A stretch of DNA of 64,000 bases from Jiella endophytica (lineage in GTDB: Bacteria > Pseudomonadota > Alphaproteobacteria > Rhizobiales > Rhizobiaceae). The notes under the pieces are model-generated. The model searched no databases. It saw only the letters and a list, made by a program, of their open reading frames with translations, and had not been told where the DNA came from. Both the position numbers and the translations under genes were made by a program. Shown piece after piece: positions 27,471 to 37,178 of the stretch; within the stretch, counting starts at the first letter, position 1, and every line of letters starts with the position of its first letter. The DNA lies in the NCBI RefSeq assembly GCF_004519335.1, contig NZ_SOZD01000002.1, positions 558,001 to 622,000 on the forward strand, read 5' to 3'.

Positions 27471-29020
27471 GCGCGGCGACATCGGGCGGGGCGATCGACC
27501 CGGCCCGCGTCCCCAACAAGGGCCTAATCACCATCTCGATCATGCTCGCGACGATCATGCAGGTGCTCGACACGACGATCGCCAACGTCGCGCTGCCGAA
27601 CATGCAGGGCTCGCTGCAGGCCTCGCAGGACCAGATCAACTGGGTTCTGACCTCCTATATCGTGGCGGCGGCGATCATGACGCCGGTGACCGGCTGGCTC
27701 TCCGACAAGTTCGGCCTGAGGCAGGTGTTCATCGCCTCGGCCGCCGGCTTCGTCGCCACCTCGATGGCCTGCGGGCTTGCCACCAGCCTCGAGGAGATGA
27801 TCTTCTTCCGGCTGCTGCAGGGCCTTTGTGGCGCGGCGCTGGTGCCTCTGTCGCAGACCGTGCTCCTGACCATCAACACCAAGGAGCAGCACGGCAGCGC
27901 CATGGCGATCTGGGGCGCCGGCATCATGGTCGGCCCGATCATCGGCCCGACCCTCGGCGGCTGGCTGACCGAGACCTTCAACTGGCGCTACGTCTTCTTC
28001 GTCAACCTGCCGATCGGCGCCCTGGCGCTCGCCGGCATGATCTTCTTCCTGCCGAACACCCCGAAGCGCCAGCGCGGCTTCGACTTCTTCGGCTTCGCCA
28101 TGCTGTCGCTGTTCATCGGCGCGCTGCAGCTGTTTCTCGATCGCGGCGAGCAAGCGGACTGGTTCGCCTCGCCGGAGATCTGGATCGAGCTGGGGCTGGC
28201 GATCACCGGCCTGTGGGTGTTCGTCCTCCATGTCACCGGCCGCGAACATGCCTTCATCGACCCAAAGATCTTCACCGACCGCAATCTGGTGGTCGCGCTC
28301 GTCATGATCTTCGTCGTCGGTATGATCCTGCTTGCAGGCCTGGCGCTGCTACCGCCGATGCTGCAGAACATCCTTGGCTATCCGGTGGTGACCACCGGCA
28401 TCGTGCTCGCGCCGCGCGGCGTCGGGACGATGATCTCGATGCTGGTGGTCGGCCGCCTCGTCGGCAAGGTCGACACTCGCATCCTGATCTTCACCGGCCT
28501 CGTGCTGACGGCCATCTCGCTGTGGCAGATGTCGGGATTTTCGGTGACCATGAATGACATGCCGATCATCGTCTCCGGCGTCGTCCAAGGGCTCGGCCTG
28601 GGGCTCGTCTTCGTGCCGCTCTCGACGCTGGCCTTCGCAACGCTCGAGCCGCGCTTTCGGGCCGACGCCGCCTCGCTGTTCAGCCTGATGCGCAATATCG
28701 GCTCGTCGGTCGGCATCTCGATCGTCTCGGTCGAGCTCGCCCAGAACATGGTGATCTCGAAGGCCGGCCTCGTCTCCCACATCACCGCATTCAATCCCAA
28801 CTTCACCGGCGTCGCCAGCCGGATCCCCCTCGACCACACGACGATGATGGCCCTCCTCAACCAGCAGGCCTCGGCCCAGGCGGCGATGATCGCCTATGTC
28901 GACGACTTCAAGCTGATGATGATCATCACGCTTCTTGCGATTCCGCTTCTGGCGCTGATGAGCCCGCCGAAGAAGCAGGCGGCGAGCGGCGGCGACAGCC
29001 ATGCGGCGGTGATGGAGTGA
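27467..29020 (+). CDS. DHA2 family MFS efflux permease (EmrB-like)
   Basis: Proton-coupled drug exporter of about 517 aa and 14 membrane spans. Signature DHA2 segments are TIMQVLDTTIANVALPNMQG, the WVLTSYIVAAAIMTP motif, GWLSDKFGLRQ, and GPTLGGWLTETFNWRYVFFVNLPIG (motif C). GTG 27467 overlaps the emrA stop as GTGA, so translation is coupled. Third gene of the marR-emrA-emrB operon. Substrate range is not predictable. Confidence 0.93.
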   Translation: MSAATSGGAIDPARVPNKGLITISIMLATIMQVLDTTIANVALPNMQGSLQASQDQINWVLTSYIVAAAIMTPVTGWLSDKFGLRQVFIASAAGFVATSMACGLATSLEEMIFFRLLQGLCGAALVPLSQTVLLTINTKEQHGSAMAIWGAGIMVGPIIGPTLGGWLTETFNWRYVFFVNLPIGALALAGMIFFLPNTPKRQRGFDFFGFAMLSLFIGALQLFLDRGEQADWFASPEIWIELGLAITGLWVFVLHVTGREHAFIDPKIFTDRNLVVALVMIFVVGMILLAGLALLPPMLQNILGYPVVTTGIVLAPRGVGTMISMLVVGRLVGKVDTRILIFTGLVLTAISLWQMSGFSVTMNDMPIIVSGVVQGLGLGLVFVPLSTLAFATLEPRFRADAASLFSLMRNIGSSVGISIVSVELAQNMVISKAGLVSHITAFNPNFTGVASRIPLDHTTMMALLNQQASAQAAMIAYVDDFKLMMIITLLAIPLLALMSPPKKQAASGGDSHAAVME

Positions 29021-29239
29021 GACTGCGCGGCCGATGAACCAAGCGATTGGGGGATCGTTCGAGAGCAGGGAGAGCGGCCGGCTCCAAGAGAAAGATCCAG
29101 CCGACTTTGGCCGGGTTGAGCCTCGGCTGCAGGCCGGCGCGGCGCCCCTCGCCCGAACCATGCATCCCGCGCCGTGATTGGCTCAAACGCTCGACAGCAT
29201 GACCGACCGCCGCAGCCCGCAAGCGATCGGACCTCGCCG

Positions 29240-29398
29240 TCAGCGCGCGCGCATCATGAAGGGCGTGTCGATGCCGAGCGACTTCATGATCGAGTGCGGC
29301 GGACGACGCATGCCCTCGCCATTGGCGGTGGCCCGGCCGGTAAGCCGCGAGGTCACGACATGGTCCATGGCAAGGGCCGTGAGGCGCGAGCGGTGCAT
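29240..29398 (-). CDS. small basic protein, 52 aa
   Basis: Short minus-strand frame from ATG 29398 with GGAG 9 nt upstream. Nearly all third positions are G or C, unlike the surrounding AT-richer gap, which argues for coding. The product begins MHRSRLTALAMDHVV, is Arg/Met-rich and ends in FMMRAR. No family recognised. ATG codons further upstream extend into text with poor codon use. Confidence 0.4.
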   Translation of the reverse strand: MHRSRLTALAMDHVVTSRLTGRATANGEGMRRPPHSIMKSLGIDTPFMMRAR

Positions 29399-29710
29399 CT
29401 TCCAGAACTCCAGACGATTTTCTTCTTTTGATGCACCGCACATAAAGCGGAAATCCGCCGCGAAACAGCGCCAGATGATCAGGACAGCCATGCACTTTCC
29501 GCATGCCGTCATGCAGGTGTCATGCAAGCTTGAGCGCGGCGTGCAGTGTGGCTCATGCGCCCGCACAGGTGCCTGTTGCGACGGGCGCATTGCAAAGCCT
29601 CGTTCGGCCCGATCGATACCGGCTTCTTGCTGAGCCAGGGAGAACAGGACGGACCGGCTCGTCAGCCTGGCGCAGCACGGCGCGGGTCGATACTTTGCCT
29701 CGGCCAGCTT
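29399..29710. other. gap without a supported gene
   Basis: About 310 nt (and a further 219 nt at 29021-29239) between the efflux operon and a secreted hypothetical protein. Overlapping frames on both strands have mixed codon use. Part of it, around 29410-29560, is less GC-rich than average. No tRNA, hairpin terminator or repeat was found. Confidence 0.35.
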
Positions 29711-30064
29711 TTACCAGGCGCAGATCTTGGTGTTGGTCTCGGGGTTCGACCAGCAGGCCGGCTGGTCGCGCTCGCGCAGATAGACTCCTGGCATCGGCAC
29801 GCAGCGGCCAGTACCGAAATCACCGCATGCTCCGGCGAGACCTGGCTCGCGGATAACAAGCGAGAAGGTCGGCTTGCCGGGTGCGGATATCTCGAAGCTG
29901 CCGCTGCCGTCGGTGCCGCGGAAGTCGCACGGATAAGAGCCGTCGTCGGTGGTGAAGCAGCGCGCGGACTTCGCCGAGGCGGATCCGGCCCAAACGAAAA
30001 GCGTTGACAGGGCCACGGCGGCGATCCCGGCCGCCGCGGCGAATTTCATCCGATCGATGCGCAT
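29711..30064 (-). CDS. secreted hypothetical protein, 117 aa
   Basis: Small exported protein. A signal peptide with hydrophobic core FAAAAGIAAVALSTLFVW ends at ASA near residue 31. The mature part has five cysteines (in SARCFTT, SYPCDF, LAGACG, TGRCVPM and QPACWS, plus one near KICAW), suggesting disulfides in the periplasm. ATG 30064 has GAGGAT upstream. Family not recognised. Confidence 0.7.
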   Translation of the reverse strand: MRIDRMKFAAAAGIAAVALSTLFVWAGSASAKSARCFTTDDGSYPCDFRGTDGSGSFEISAPGKPTFSLVIREPGLAGACGDFGTGRCVPMPGVYLRERDQPACWSNPETNTKICAW

Positions 30065-30141
30065 CCGATCCTCCTCACCACCCCGGCGGGGAGCTTACCC
30101 CGTCGCTGCCGGCAAGTGGAGCGGAAAACGGCGCGCCGTGC

Positions 30142-31791
30142 CTAGCGCGTCAGGCGCTTGTAGGTCGGGCGCTTGGGATTGACCGATTCCGGGCCGAGCC
30201 GGCGGATCTTGTCCTGCTCGTAATCCTCGAAGTTGCCCTCGAACCACTCGACATGGCTGTCGCCTTCGAAGGCGAGGATATGCGTCGCCAACCGGTCGAG
30301 GAACATGCGGTCATGGCTGATCACCACGGCGCAGCCGGCATATTCCTCCAGCGCGTCCTCGAGCGCGGTCAGCGTCTCGGTGTCGAGATCGTTGGTCGGC
30401 TCGTCGAGCAGGATGACGTTGGCGCCGGACTTCAGCATCTTGGCGAGGTGCACGCGGTTGCGCTGGCCGCCGGAGAGCGTGCCGACCTTCTGCTGCTGGT
30501 TCGGGCCTTTGAAGTTGAAGTTGCCGACATAGGCTCGACTGTTCATCTCGTATTTGCCGAGCTTCATGATGTCGACGCCGCCGGAGATCTCCTCCCAGAC
30601 GTTGTGGTTCGGGTCGAGATCGTCGCGGCTCTGGTCGACATAGCCGAGATCGACCGTCTCGCCGACGGTGATCTCGCCGGAATCCGGCTTCTCCTGGCCG
30701 GTGATCATCTTGAACAGCGTCGACTTGCCGGCGCCGTTCGGCCCGATGATGCCGACGATGCCGCCGGCCGGCAGCTTGAAGGAGAGGTTCTCGATCAGCA
30801 CCCGGTCGCCGAAGCTCTTCGTCAGGTTTTCGACCTCGATCACCCGATTGCCGAGCCGCTCGCCGGTCGGGATGACGATCTTGCCATCGGCGGGCTTGCG
30901 GTTCTCGGCCGCCTCGACCAGCTCGTGATAAGCCTTGATGCGGGCCTTCGACTTGGTCTGGCGGGCCTTGGCGCCCTGGCTGATCCACTCGCGCTCGCGG
31001 TTGATCGCCCGCATGCGGGCGTCGTCCTCGCGGCCCTCCTGGGCCATGCGCTTGGCCTTCTTCTCCAGATAGATCGAGTAGTTGCCCTCATAGGGCACGC
31101 CATGGCCGCGATCGAGCTCGAGGATCCAGCCGGTGACGTTGTCGAGGAAGTAGCGGTCGTGGGTGACCATCAGCACCGAGCCCTCATACTCGCGCAGGTG
31201 CTTTTCGAGCCACAGGATGGTCTCGGCGTCGAGATGGTTGGTCGGCTCGTCGAGGAGCAGGATGTCGGGCTTCGACAGGAGCAGCTTGCAGAGCGCCACG
31301 CGGCGCTTCTCGCCGCCGGACAGCGGCTCGATGTCGGCATCGGCCGGCGGACAGCGCAGGGCGTCCATCGCCATCTCGACCTGGTTTTCCAGGTCCCAGA
31401 GATTCTGCGCGTCGATGATGTCCTGGAGCTTCGCCCCCTCCTCCGCGGTCTCGTCGGAGTAGTTCATCATCAGTTCGTTGTAGCGGTCGAGGATCGCCTG
31501 CTTGTCCGCGACGCCCTCCATGACGTTCTCGAACACCGTCTTGTTCGGATCGAGCTTCGGCTCCTGCGGCAGATAGCCGACGGTGGCGCCCTCGGCCGCC
31601 CAGGCCTCGCCGGTGAATTCGGTGTCCTCGCCGGCCATGATCTTCAGAAGCGTCGACTTGCCGGCGCCGTTCGGTCCGAGAATGCCGATCTTGGCGTCCG
31701 GGTAGAAGGAGAGGTGGATGTTGTCGAGAACCTTCTTGTTCCCATAGGCCTTCGAGAGGCCGGACATGTGATAGATGAACTGGCGAGCCAT
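30142..31791 (-). CDS. ettA: energy-dependent translational throttle protein EttA (ABC-F)
   Basis: Ribosome-associated ABC-F ATPase of 549 aa that gates entry of the ribosome into elongation according to ATP/ADP ratio. Two ABC cassettes are visible, each with GPNGAGKST, the LSGGEKRRVAL and LSGGQRNRVHLA signatures and LLLDEPTN Walker B. Between them is the P-site tRNA interaction region with the REREWISQGAKARQ motif. No membrane domain. ATG 31791 gives the canonical start MARQFIYHMSGLSK. Confidence 0.96.
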   Translation of the reverse strand: MARQFIYHMSGLSKAYGNKKVLDNIHLSFYPDAKIGILGPNGAGKSTLLKIMAGEDTEFTGEAWAAEGATVGYLPQEPKLDPNKTVFENVMEGVADKQAILDRYNELMMNYSDETAEEGAKLQDIIDAQNLWDLENQVEMAMDALRCPPADADIEPLSGGEKRRVALCKLLLSKPDILLLDEPTNHLDAETILWLEKHLREYEGSVLMVTHDRYFLDNVTGWILELDRGHGVPYEGNYSIYLEKKAKRMAQEGREDDARMRAINREREWISQGAKARQTKSKARIKAYHELVEAAENRKPADGKIVIPTGERLGNRVIEVENLTKSFGDRVLIENLSFKLPAGGIVGIIGPNGAGKSTLFKMITGQEKPDSGEITVGETVDLGYVDQSRDDLDPNHNVWEEISGGVDIMKLGKYEMNSRAYVGNFNFKGPNQQQKVGTLSGGQRNRVHLAKMLKSGANVILLDEPTNDLDTETLTALEDALEEYAGCAVVISHDRMFLDRLATHILAFEGDSHVEWFEGNFEDYEQDKIRRLGPESVNPKRPTYKRLTR

Positions 31792-32451
31792 GGCGCGCGG
31801 CGTCTCCATAGAATGGCGGATGTGAGAAGTTGTGCCGTGTCTAAGCCATTGCGCCTGTCGGGGCAACGGCGCGAGGCAGGGTTTCGGGCCGGGTGGGTTT
31901 CCATATGGGAAACTGCGATGCTGCTTTCGAGACGGCAGCCACACTTCCCCCGCCGGCAACGCGGAGCGGCAGGCGACAGCGCTTCCTTAACCACGACGGC
32001 ACCCGAAAACGGCGAAAAACCCTCCAATACCGCCGCAAATCCCGCCGAAATTAACCATGCAAGGGACCGGGAGGGACACGGGGCTTGCCGGACAGGCCCG
32101 GATTTTGGGGCCGAGCCGGGCGAAGGACCGCCGTTCACCGCCTGACACGCCGGATCCGGCGGAAGCGACACGACGGCTCGCTTCAGTCGCCTTATCTCCA
32201 TGAAACAAAATCGTTTTTTTGAATCGGCCGAGACCTTGTCGGCGGCCAGCCGGCGCCTCTGCGGGATCGCCGCCGGCGACGTGGTTGCCGATCGATGAAC
32301 GTCCACGCAGCAATTTTCCGGACGGCGTCCATCTCTCCGCAAGTATATCTCCGGGTCAAAACCTTCCAATTTGAATAGAATTGCGCTTCTGCATTTTCGG
32401 CTGAAGTAAAATCCGCCTGTCAATCTCCTCCCAACGACGGGGAGAATGACA
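31792..32451. other. 660-nt intergenic region
   Basis: Divergent gap between ettA and the transglutaminase-like gene. No reading frame has consistent codon use. It contains an AT-rich dyad near 32205-32222 (AAAACAAAAT...TTTTTTG) and an AT-rich stretch at 32368-32420 that probably holds the promoter of the downstream gene, with TTGAAT near 32373. No RNA gene recognised. Confidence 0.35.
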
Positions 32452-33057
32452 ATGAAGAACATCAAGAAGCATTTCGGACTGGCCCTGGCGGCGATCGGGC
32501 TGATCGCATCGGCCTCGATGGCCGAGGCCGCGGCTTCCTCGCCGATGCCGACGACGGGCTATACGTCGCAGCCGATCGGCCATTACGAATTCTGCAAGCG
32601 CTATCCCTCGACCTGCCAGGCCAACCCGACCAGCGCCGCGCTGAAGCTGACGCCGCAGGTGTGGAAGCGCATCGTCGCCGTCAACTCCGCCGTCAACAGC
32701 AATATCTTCCCGCGGACCGACGAAGAGATCTACGGCGTTCCGGAATACTGGGCCTATCCGACGACGCAGGGCGACTGCGAGGATTTCGCGCTTCTGAAGC
32801 AGTACATGCTGGAGCGCGAGGGCGTGCCGGCTTCGGCGCTGCTGGTCACCGTGGTCAAGCAGACCAATGGCGACGGCCACGCCGTTCTGACTCTTCGCAC
32901 CGACCAGGGTGACTTCGTCCTCGACAATCTCGACAACAAGATCCTCGCCTGGCAGGCGACCGACTACACCTATCTGAAGCGCCAGGCCGCCGACAATTCC
33001 GGCAAGTGGGTGGGCATCGTCGACGACCGCAACCTCCTGGTCGGCAGCGTCCGCTGA
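32452..33057 (+). CDS. bacterial transglutaminase-like cysteine peptidase (BTLCP, PF06035)
   Basis: Exported cysteine peptidase-fold protein, 201 aa. A signal peptide ends around AEAAASS (residue 26-30). The catalytic triad is in place: Cys109 in GDCEDFA, His143 in DGHAVL and Asp158 in LDNLDN. Family members in Rhizobium are secreted or periplasmic, some linked to LapD/LapG-like control of adhesins, but here no adhesin gene adjoins. ATG 32452 is chosen over ATG 32446 because the GGGGAG site at 32439-32444 is 7 nt from the former and only 1 nt from the latter. Confidence 0.9.
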   Translation: MKNIKKHFGLALAAIGLIASASMAEAAASSPMPTTGYTSQPIGHYEFCKRYPSTCQANPTSAALKLTPQVWKRIVAVNSAVNSNIFPRTDEEIYGVPEYWAYPTTQGDCEDFALLKQYMLEREGVPASALLVTVVKQTNGDGHAVLTLRTDQGDFVLDNLDNKILAWQATDYTYLKRQAADNSGKWVGIVDDRNLLVGSVR

Positions 33058-33141
33058 TCTGAAACGGCGCCGGCCAGGCCGGCGTCCTTCCACCGATGCA
33101 GATCCCGATCGCCCGGGGCGTCCCGTCCCGCTCCGGGCCTT

Positions 33142-33187
33142 CCGGGGGCTGGCCCGCCTCATGAGGTTGGCCGGTCCCCGGTTTTTT
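33142..33187 (+). terminator. strong rho-independent terminator
   Basis: A 13-bp stem (33142-33154 with 33169-33181, two G-U pairs) followed by TTTTTT at 33182-33187. It ends the transglutaminase-like gene. A smaller CGCCGGCC/GGCCGGCG hairpin precedes it near 33068-33084. Confidence 0.88.
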
Positions 33188-33299
33188 CGTGCCTCGAGCG
33201 CCGTGCCTCCATTCGGATACGCAAGCGACGCTCTGACTGACGGATCACCGCATCGCGCCTTTGGCAAATCGATGCCGATTCTCTGGCCGATTCTGCAGC

Positions 33300-33509
33300 C
33301 TATTCGAGGTCGATGTCGAGGATCGTCATGGTGAGGTGGTAGGACAGTTCGCCCTCGTCGGTGTCCTTGGCGATCAGCCCGACGAACTCGTCATTGATGT
33401 AGACCTCGGCAGAATCCGTCTTTCTGGGCAAACCGCGCACAGCCAGATCGACGCCCTTGAACGTGTTCTTCAGATAGGCTTCGAGTTTTCTGATTTCGGC
33501 AGGGCTCAC
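33300..33509 (-). CDS. DUF3126 family protein
   Basis: Small alphaproteobacterial protein (69 aa) of unknown function. Start SPAEIRKLEAYLKNTF at GTG 33509 with AGGAG upstream; also RKTDSAEVYINDEFVG and DEGELSYHLTMTILD, all typical of DUF3126. In many Hyphomicrobiales it is located next to cysE, as here (cysE lies 278 nt upstream on the same strand). Confidence 0.9.
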   Translation of the reverse strand: MSPAEIRKLEAYLKNTFKGVDLAVRGLPRKTDSAEVYINDEFVGLIAKDTDEGELSYHLTMTILDIDLE

Positions 33510-33787
33510 GGGTTTCTCCTGGCTGTTTCGGGTGTTCGTTAGCTAGAGCGCGTTCCGGAAAATGCGATGGATCGCTGCGCGAGCAGGGAGCAGAACCGAA
33601 GGCGGCCGATCTCGGCCGGAGAAACCGGCGAGGCATCGGTCGCGGACGCACTCAGGGGTTTGTGTGACCGTATTGTGCCGGCGCGGTAATGCTTCGAACG
33701 AGGGCACGCCGGGGCTATGGCGCCCGACGCTCCCCGGTCAGCCGCTGGTTCGATCGCCGGACGGCGTCGATGCGCGGGGTCAGCGTG

Positions 33788-34606
33788 TCACGCGCCGCGG
33801 TCGAGGCTCTGGTCCATCTCCCGGGCGGGCTGGTCGCAATGGGTCTCGCCGATGATCTTGGCGGGCACCCCGGCCACGGTGGTCTTCGGCGGCACCTCCT
33901 TCAGCACCACCGAACCGGCCGCGATCTTCGCGCAATTGCCGATCTTGATGTTGCCGAGGATCTTGGCGCCGGCGCCGATCAGGACGCCCGATCCGATCTT
34001 CGGGTGACGGTCGCCGAACTCCTTGCCGGTGCCGCCGAGGGTGACGCCCTGCAGGATCGAGACATTGTCGCCGATCACCGAGGTGAAGCCGACGATGATG
34101 CCGGTGGCGTGATCGAAGAAGATGCCGCGCCCCATCGCCGCATTGGGATGGATGTCGGTCTGGAACACCGCCGAGGACCGCGACTGCAGATAGAGCGCGA
34201 AGTTCTTGCGGCCGGTCTTCCAGAGCCAGTGGGCGAGACGGTGGGTCTGGATCGCGTGGAAGCCCTTGAAGTAGAGCAACGGCTCCAGATAGCGCTCGCA
34301 AGCCGGGTCACGGTCGTAGACCGCCTGGATGTCGATGCGCACCGTCTCGGCAAATTCCGGATCGGCGGCGATCATCTCGTGGAACGCCTGGGAAATCAGC
34401 ACGGCCGGGACGTCCGGATGGTCGAGCCGCTGGGAGATCCGGTGGACCAGCGCCGCCTCGAAGCTCGGCTGGTTGAGAATGGTGGCGTGGATGAAGCTGG
34501 CGAGAACCGGCTCGTCCGCTGCGGCCGTTTCGGCTTCGGCACGGATTTCGGCGAAGATCGGATCGACGGCCTGGATCCTGTCCTGGCTTCTGCTTGCAAC
34601 GCTCAT
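33788..34606 (-). CDS. cysE: serine O-acetyltransferase
   Basis: Converts L-serine and acetyl-CoA to O-acetylserine, the first step of cysteine synthesis. The 272-aa protein has an N-terminal helical domain and a left-handed beta-helix of hexapeptide repeats. Active-site motifs DIHPNAAMGRGIFFDHATG (catalytic His166) and the GGTGKEFGDRHPKIG loop are intact. Cytosolic hexamer in relatives. No cysK is adjacent, but metC lies 9 kb away. Confidence 0.96.
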   Translation of the reverse strand: MSVASRSQDRIQAVDPIFAEIRAEAETAAADEPVLASFIHATILNQPSFEAALVHRISQRLDHPDVPAVLISQAFHEMIAADPEFAETVRIDIQAVYDRDPACERYLEPLLYFKGFHAIQTHRLAHWLWKTGRKNFALYLQSRSSAVFQTDIHPNAAMGRGIFFDHATGIIVGFTSVIGDNVSILQGVTLGGTGKEFGDRHPKIGSGVLIGAGAKILGNIKIGNCAKIAAGSVVLKEVPPKTTVAGVPAKIIGETHCDQPAREMDQSLDRGA

Positions 34607-34795
34607 GGCGCTCTCCCGCGGCGTCGTTGTGTCGCCGGGTTGCCGGAGCGGCAGATCACCGGCGGATCGTTGCGGTGATACTTAAACCCTCCGGTCGCCG
34701 GCGTGAAGGGTCGGGCCCTTCAACTCTCGATGCCGCGCCCGTGCCGCGCCTGCGGGAACCACCGCGCCCGAGCCTGCCAGACGCGGCAAGAACGG

Positions 34796-35548
34796 TCAGC
34801 CCTTGAGGAATTCGAGGACTTTCTGCTTGAACCGCCGGTCGCCGACGGAGAGCATGTGGTCGCGGCCCTCGATCGCGAAGACCTCGGCATTCGGCAGCAT
34901 TGCCGCCAGCGGCTCCGGCGCGCCGGCGATGTCGTCCTCGGTGCCGACGCCGATCAGGACCGGCTGGGCGATCCGGCCGACTTCGGCCTCCGTCAGCTCG
35001 TCGCGCGAAGTCTCGATGCAGGCGGCGAGCGCCAGCCGGTCGCTCCTGGTGCGGTCGGCAAAGGCCCGGAACATCCGCCCCCGCGGATGGCTGACGTCCT
35101 CCAGCGACGGCGCCCGCAGGGCATCGGCGATCGGGTCCCAGTCGCCGACGCCCTCGACGAGGCCGATGCCGAGGCCGCCGATGATGAGCCGCTCGACACG
35201 CTCCGGCGCGGCGAGCGCTGCGAAGGCCGAGACCCGCGCTCCCATCGAATAGCCGAAGAAGACGGCCGAGCCGATCGCCAGGTGATCGAGCAGCGCGAAG
35301 CAGTCCGAGACCATTTTCTGCGGCGTATAGGCCTCCGGATCCTGCGGCTTGTCGCTGTCGCCATGGCCGCGATGATCAAAGGCGACGACCCGGAACCCCG
35401 CCCCTGTCAGCGTCTGCACCCAGCCCGGCTCGATCCAGTTGACCCGCATAGACGAGGCAAATCCGTGCACGAGCAGCACCGCCGGCACGCCCTTTTCGCC
35501 CTCGTCGATATAGGCAAGGGTCAGCCCGTCATGGGTAAAGGTCGGCAT
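34796..35548 (-). CDS. alpha/beta fold hydrolase
   Basis: Cytosolic serine hydrolase of 250 aa with LLVHGFASSM (oxyanion loop), FDHRGHGDSD, nucleophile Ser101 in GYSMGA, Asp near 205 in GTEDD and His near 231 in GRDHM. The C-terminus ends VLEFLKG. ATG 35548 has AGGAAA upstream. Divergent from the zinc-finger gene. Substrate unknown. Confidence 0.9.
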   Translation of the reverse strand: MPTFTHDGLTLAYIDEGEKGVPAVLLVHGFASSMRVNWIEPGWVQTLTGAGFRVVAFDHRGHGDSDKPQDPEAYTPQKMVSDCFALLDHLAIGSAVFFGYSMGARVSAFAALAAPERVERLIIGGLGIGLVEGVGDWDPIADALRAPSLEDVSHPRGRMFRAFADRTRSDRLALAACIETSRDELTEAEVGRIAQPVLIGVGTEDDIAGAPEPLAAMLPNAEVFAIEGRDHMLSVGDRRFKQKVLEFLKG

Positions 35549-35695
35549 GGTGGCGTTTTCCTGTCGATCGGTCGCAGATTGTCTGGCCTGAGTGGATAGC
35601 GCGCGACGCCGGCTCTGACACCCCTGTTCAATTGAAACACGGGACACTATGGTCCGGCCCAATCGAGGCAGACAGTTTCCCAAGGTTCTCACATC

Positions 35696-35938
35696 ATGGC
35701 CGGTCATCCGATCCCGCATTTTACGAACGACGCCGGACACCCCACCATTTCGGTCGGAGTCAAGGAGTTCATGTGCTGCGGCGCCAATCCGCCCCATGAC
35801 CATCCGCATGTGTTTCTCGACATGGGCGACGAGCCGGAGATCGTCTGCAGCTACTGCTCGACGCTCTATCGCTACGACGCTTCGCTGAGGGCGGGCGAAA
35901 CCCGGCCCGAAGGCTGCCTCTACGAAGCCGCCGCCTGA
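35696..35938 (+). CDS. zf-CHCC zinc-finger protein (NDUFS6-like)
   Basis: An 80-residue protein of the zf-CHCC family, homologous to the mitochondrial complex I subunit NDUFS6. The zinc ligands are visible: Cys in EFMCCGANPPHDHPHVFLDMG (Cys and His) and the pair in VCSYCSTLYRY. In alphaproteobacteria this protein associates with NADH dehydrogenase (complex I). It is far from any nuo gene here, and the only other complex I-related gene in the window is at 62277. Confidence 0.88.
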   Translation: MAGHPIPHFTNDAGHPTISVGVKEFMCCGANPPHDHPHVFLDMGDEPEIVCSYCSTLYRYDASLRAGETRPEGCLYEAAA

Positions 35939-35978
35939 CGAAGCCTTCGATGCCGCGGCGCCTTGCCGCCGGTCCGTC

Positions 35979-37178
35979 ATGACGCCAAAAGACAGCCCCC
36001 GCATCGCCATCGTCGGCGCCGGCATCGCCGGGCTGACCGCCGCGCTCTGCCTTGCGCGGCTCGGCCTTGGCACAACGATTTTCGAGCGGGCCGAGCGGCT
36101 GGAAGAAGTGGGCGCCGGGCTGCAGCTCTCGCCGAACGCCCTGTCGGTGATGGAGCGGCTTGGCCTCCTGCCGGCCCTGCGCAAGGTCGGCGTCGAGGCC
36201 GACCGCATCGAGCTCCTCAACTATCGCAGCGGCCGGCGGATCGCCGAAGTGCCGGTCCATTCCGCCGACGGCACGCCCTATCTTTCGATCCACCGCGCCG
36301 ACCTCCAAGCGGTGCTTGTCGATGCCGTGAAGGCCGAGCCGTCGATCGGCCTCAAACTCGGCGCCGAGCTCAAAGCCGTCTCGGCCGACGAAGGGGGCGT
36401 CGACCTCAGCTTCTCAAGCTGCGAGGCGCTCCGGGCGGAGCTGGTGGTCGCCGCCGACGGCGTCAACTCTACCATCGTGCGGCAATTCGGCCTGGAAGGC
36501 CCTGTTGCGACCGGCACCACCGCCTGGCGCTCCACCATCGAGACCGGCGGGGCGGGCCAGGGCGCCCCGCTCGGCCTCGCGGAAGAGAGGGCTTGCCGGG
36601 TGAGCGCCTGGCTCGGTCCGCGCCGCCACGCCGTCGCCTATCCGATCCGCGGCGGGCAGGCCGTCAATCTGGTGCTGATCGCGAGAAGCGACGACGCACC
36701 GGCCGCGGCGGACCGGCTGCCGGCGGAATTTTCCCGTTGGGACGAAGGCCTGACGGCGCTGATCGCCGCTGCGCCGCCGCCGACGCCCTGGCCGCTCTAC
36801 GCTGCCCCTGCCGCGCGCCCCTACACTGTCGGGAACGGCCGTGTTGTCCTGATCGGCGATGCCTGCCACGCCATGGCGCCCTACGCAGCGCAGGGCGCCG
36901 GCATGGCGATCGAGGACGCCGCTGTGCTCGCGGCGGTGATCGCCGGCACGGACGATCTGGAGGTGGCGGCGAGACGCTTCGAGGCCGAGCGCCGCCCGCG
37001 GATCGACAGGTTGCGGGGGCGGGTCGGCTTCCACCGCTTCGTGTACCACCTCCCCTTCCCGTTCTCGATTGGGCGCGACACGGTTCTCGCTTTGCGACCG
37101 CGCGACGCGCTGCGGGCCGAACTCGCCTGGCTCTACGACTGGCGCGCCCCGGACTTGACCGCCTCTCGCGGCGGCTGA
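35979..37178 (+). CDS. FAD-dependent monooxygenase (UbiH / salicylate hydroxylase-like)
   Basis: Class A flavoprotein hydroxylase of 399 aa. The FAD GxGxxG site is IAIVGAGIAGLTAAL, with FERAERLEEVGAGLQLSPNAL, the second nucleotide motif VVAADGVNS (DG motif) and the GDACHAMAPYAAQGAGMAIED motif that binds the FAD ribityl and pyrophosphate. It needs NAD(P)H and O2. Aromatic substrate is not predictable. 40 nt downstream of the zinc-finger gene, same strand. Confidence 0.92.
   Translation: MTPKDSPRIAIVGAGIAGLTAALCLARLGLGTTIFERAERLEEVGAGLQLSPNALSVMERLGLLPALRKVGVEADRIELLNYRSGRRIAEVPVHSADGTPYLSIHRADLQAVLVDAVKAEPSIGLKLGAELKAVSADEGGVDLSFSSCEALRAELVVAADGVNSTIVRQFGLEGPVATGTTAWRSTIETGGAGQGAPLGLAEERACRVSAWLGPRRHAVAYPIRGGQAVNLVLIARSDDAPAAADRLPAEFSRWDEGLTALIAAAPPPTPWPLYAAPAARPYTVGNGRVVLIGDACHAMAPYAAQGAGMAIEDAAVLAAVIAGTDDLEVAARRFEAERRPRIDRLRGRVGFHRFVYHLPFPFSIGRDTVLALRPRDALRAELAWLYDWRAPDLTASRGG

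Noticed and set aside
26126-29020. 964-aa plus-strand frame containing the MFS permease
   Set aside because: The part before 27467 is a frame-shifted shadow of emrA; the permease starts at GTG 27467.
30004-32145. 713-aa plus-strand frame opposite ettA
   Set aside because: Antisense to a well-supported ABC-F protein; no family motifs.
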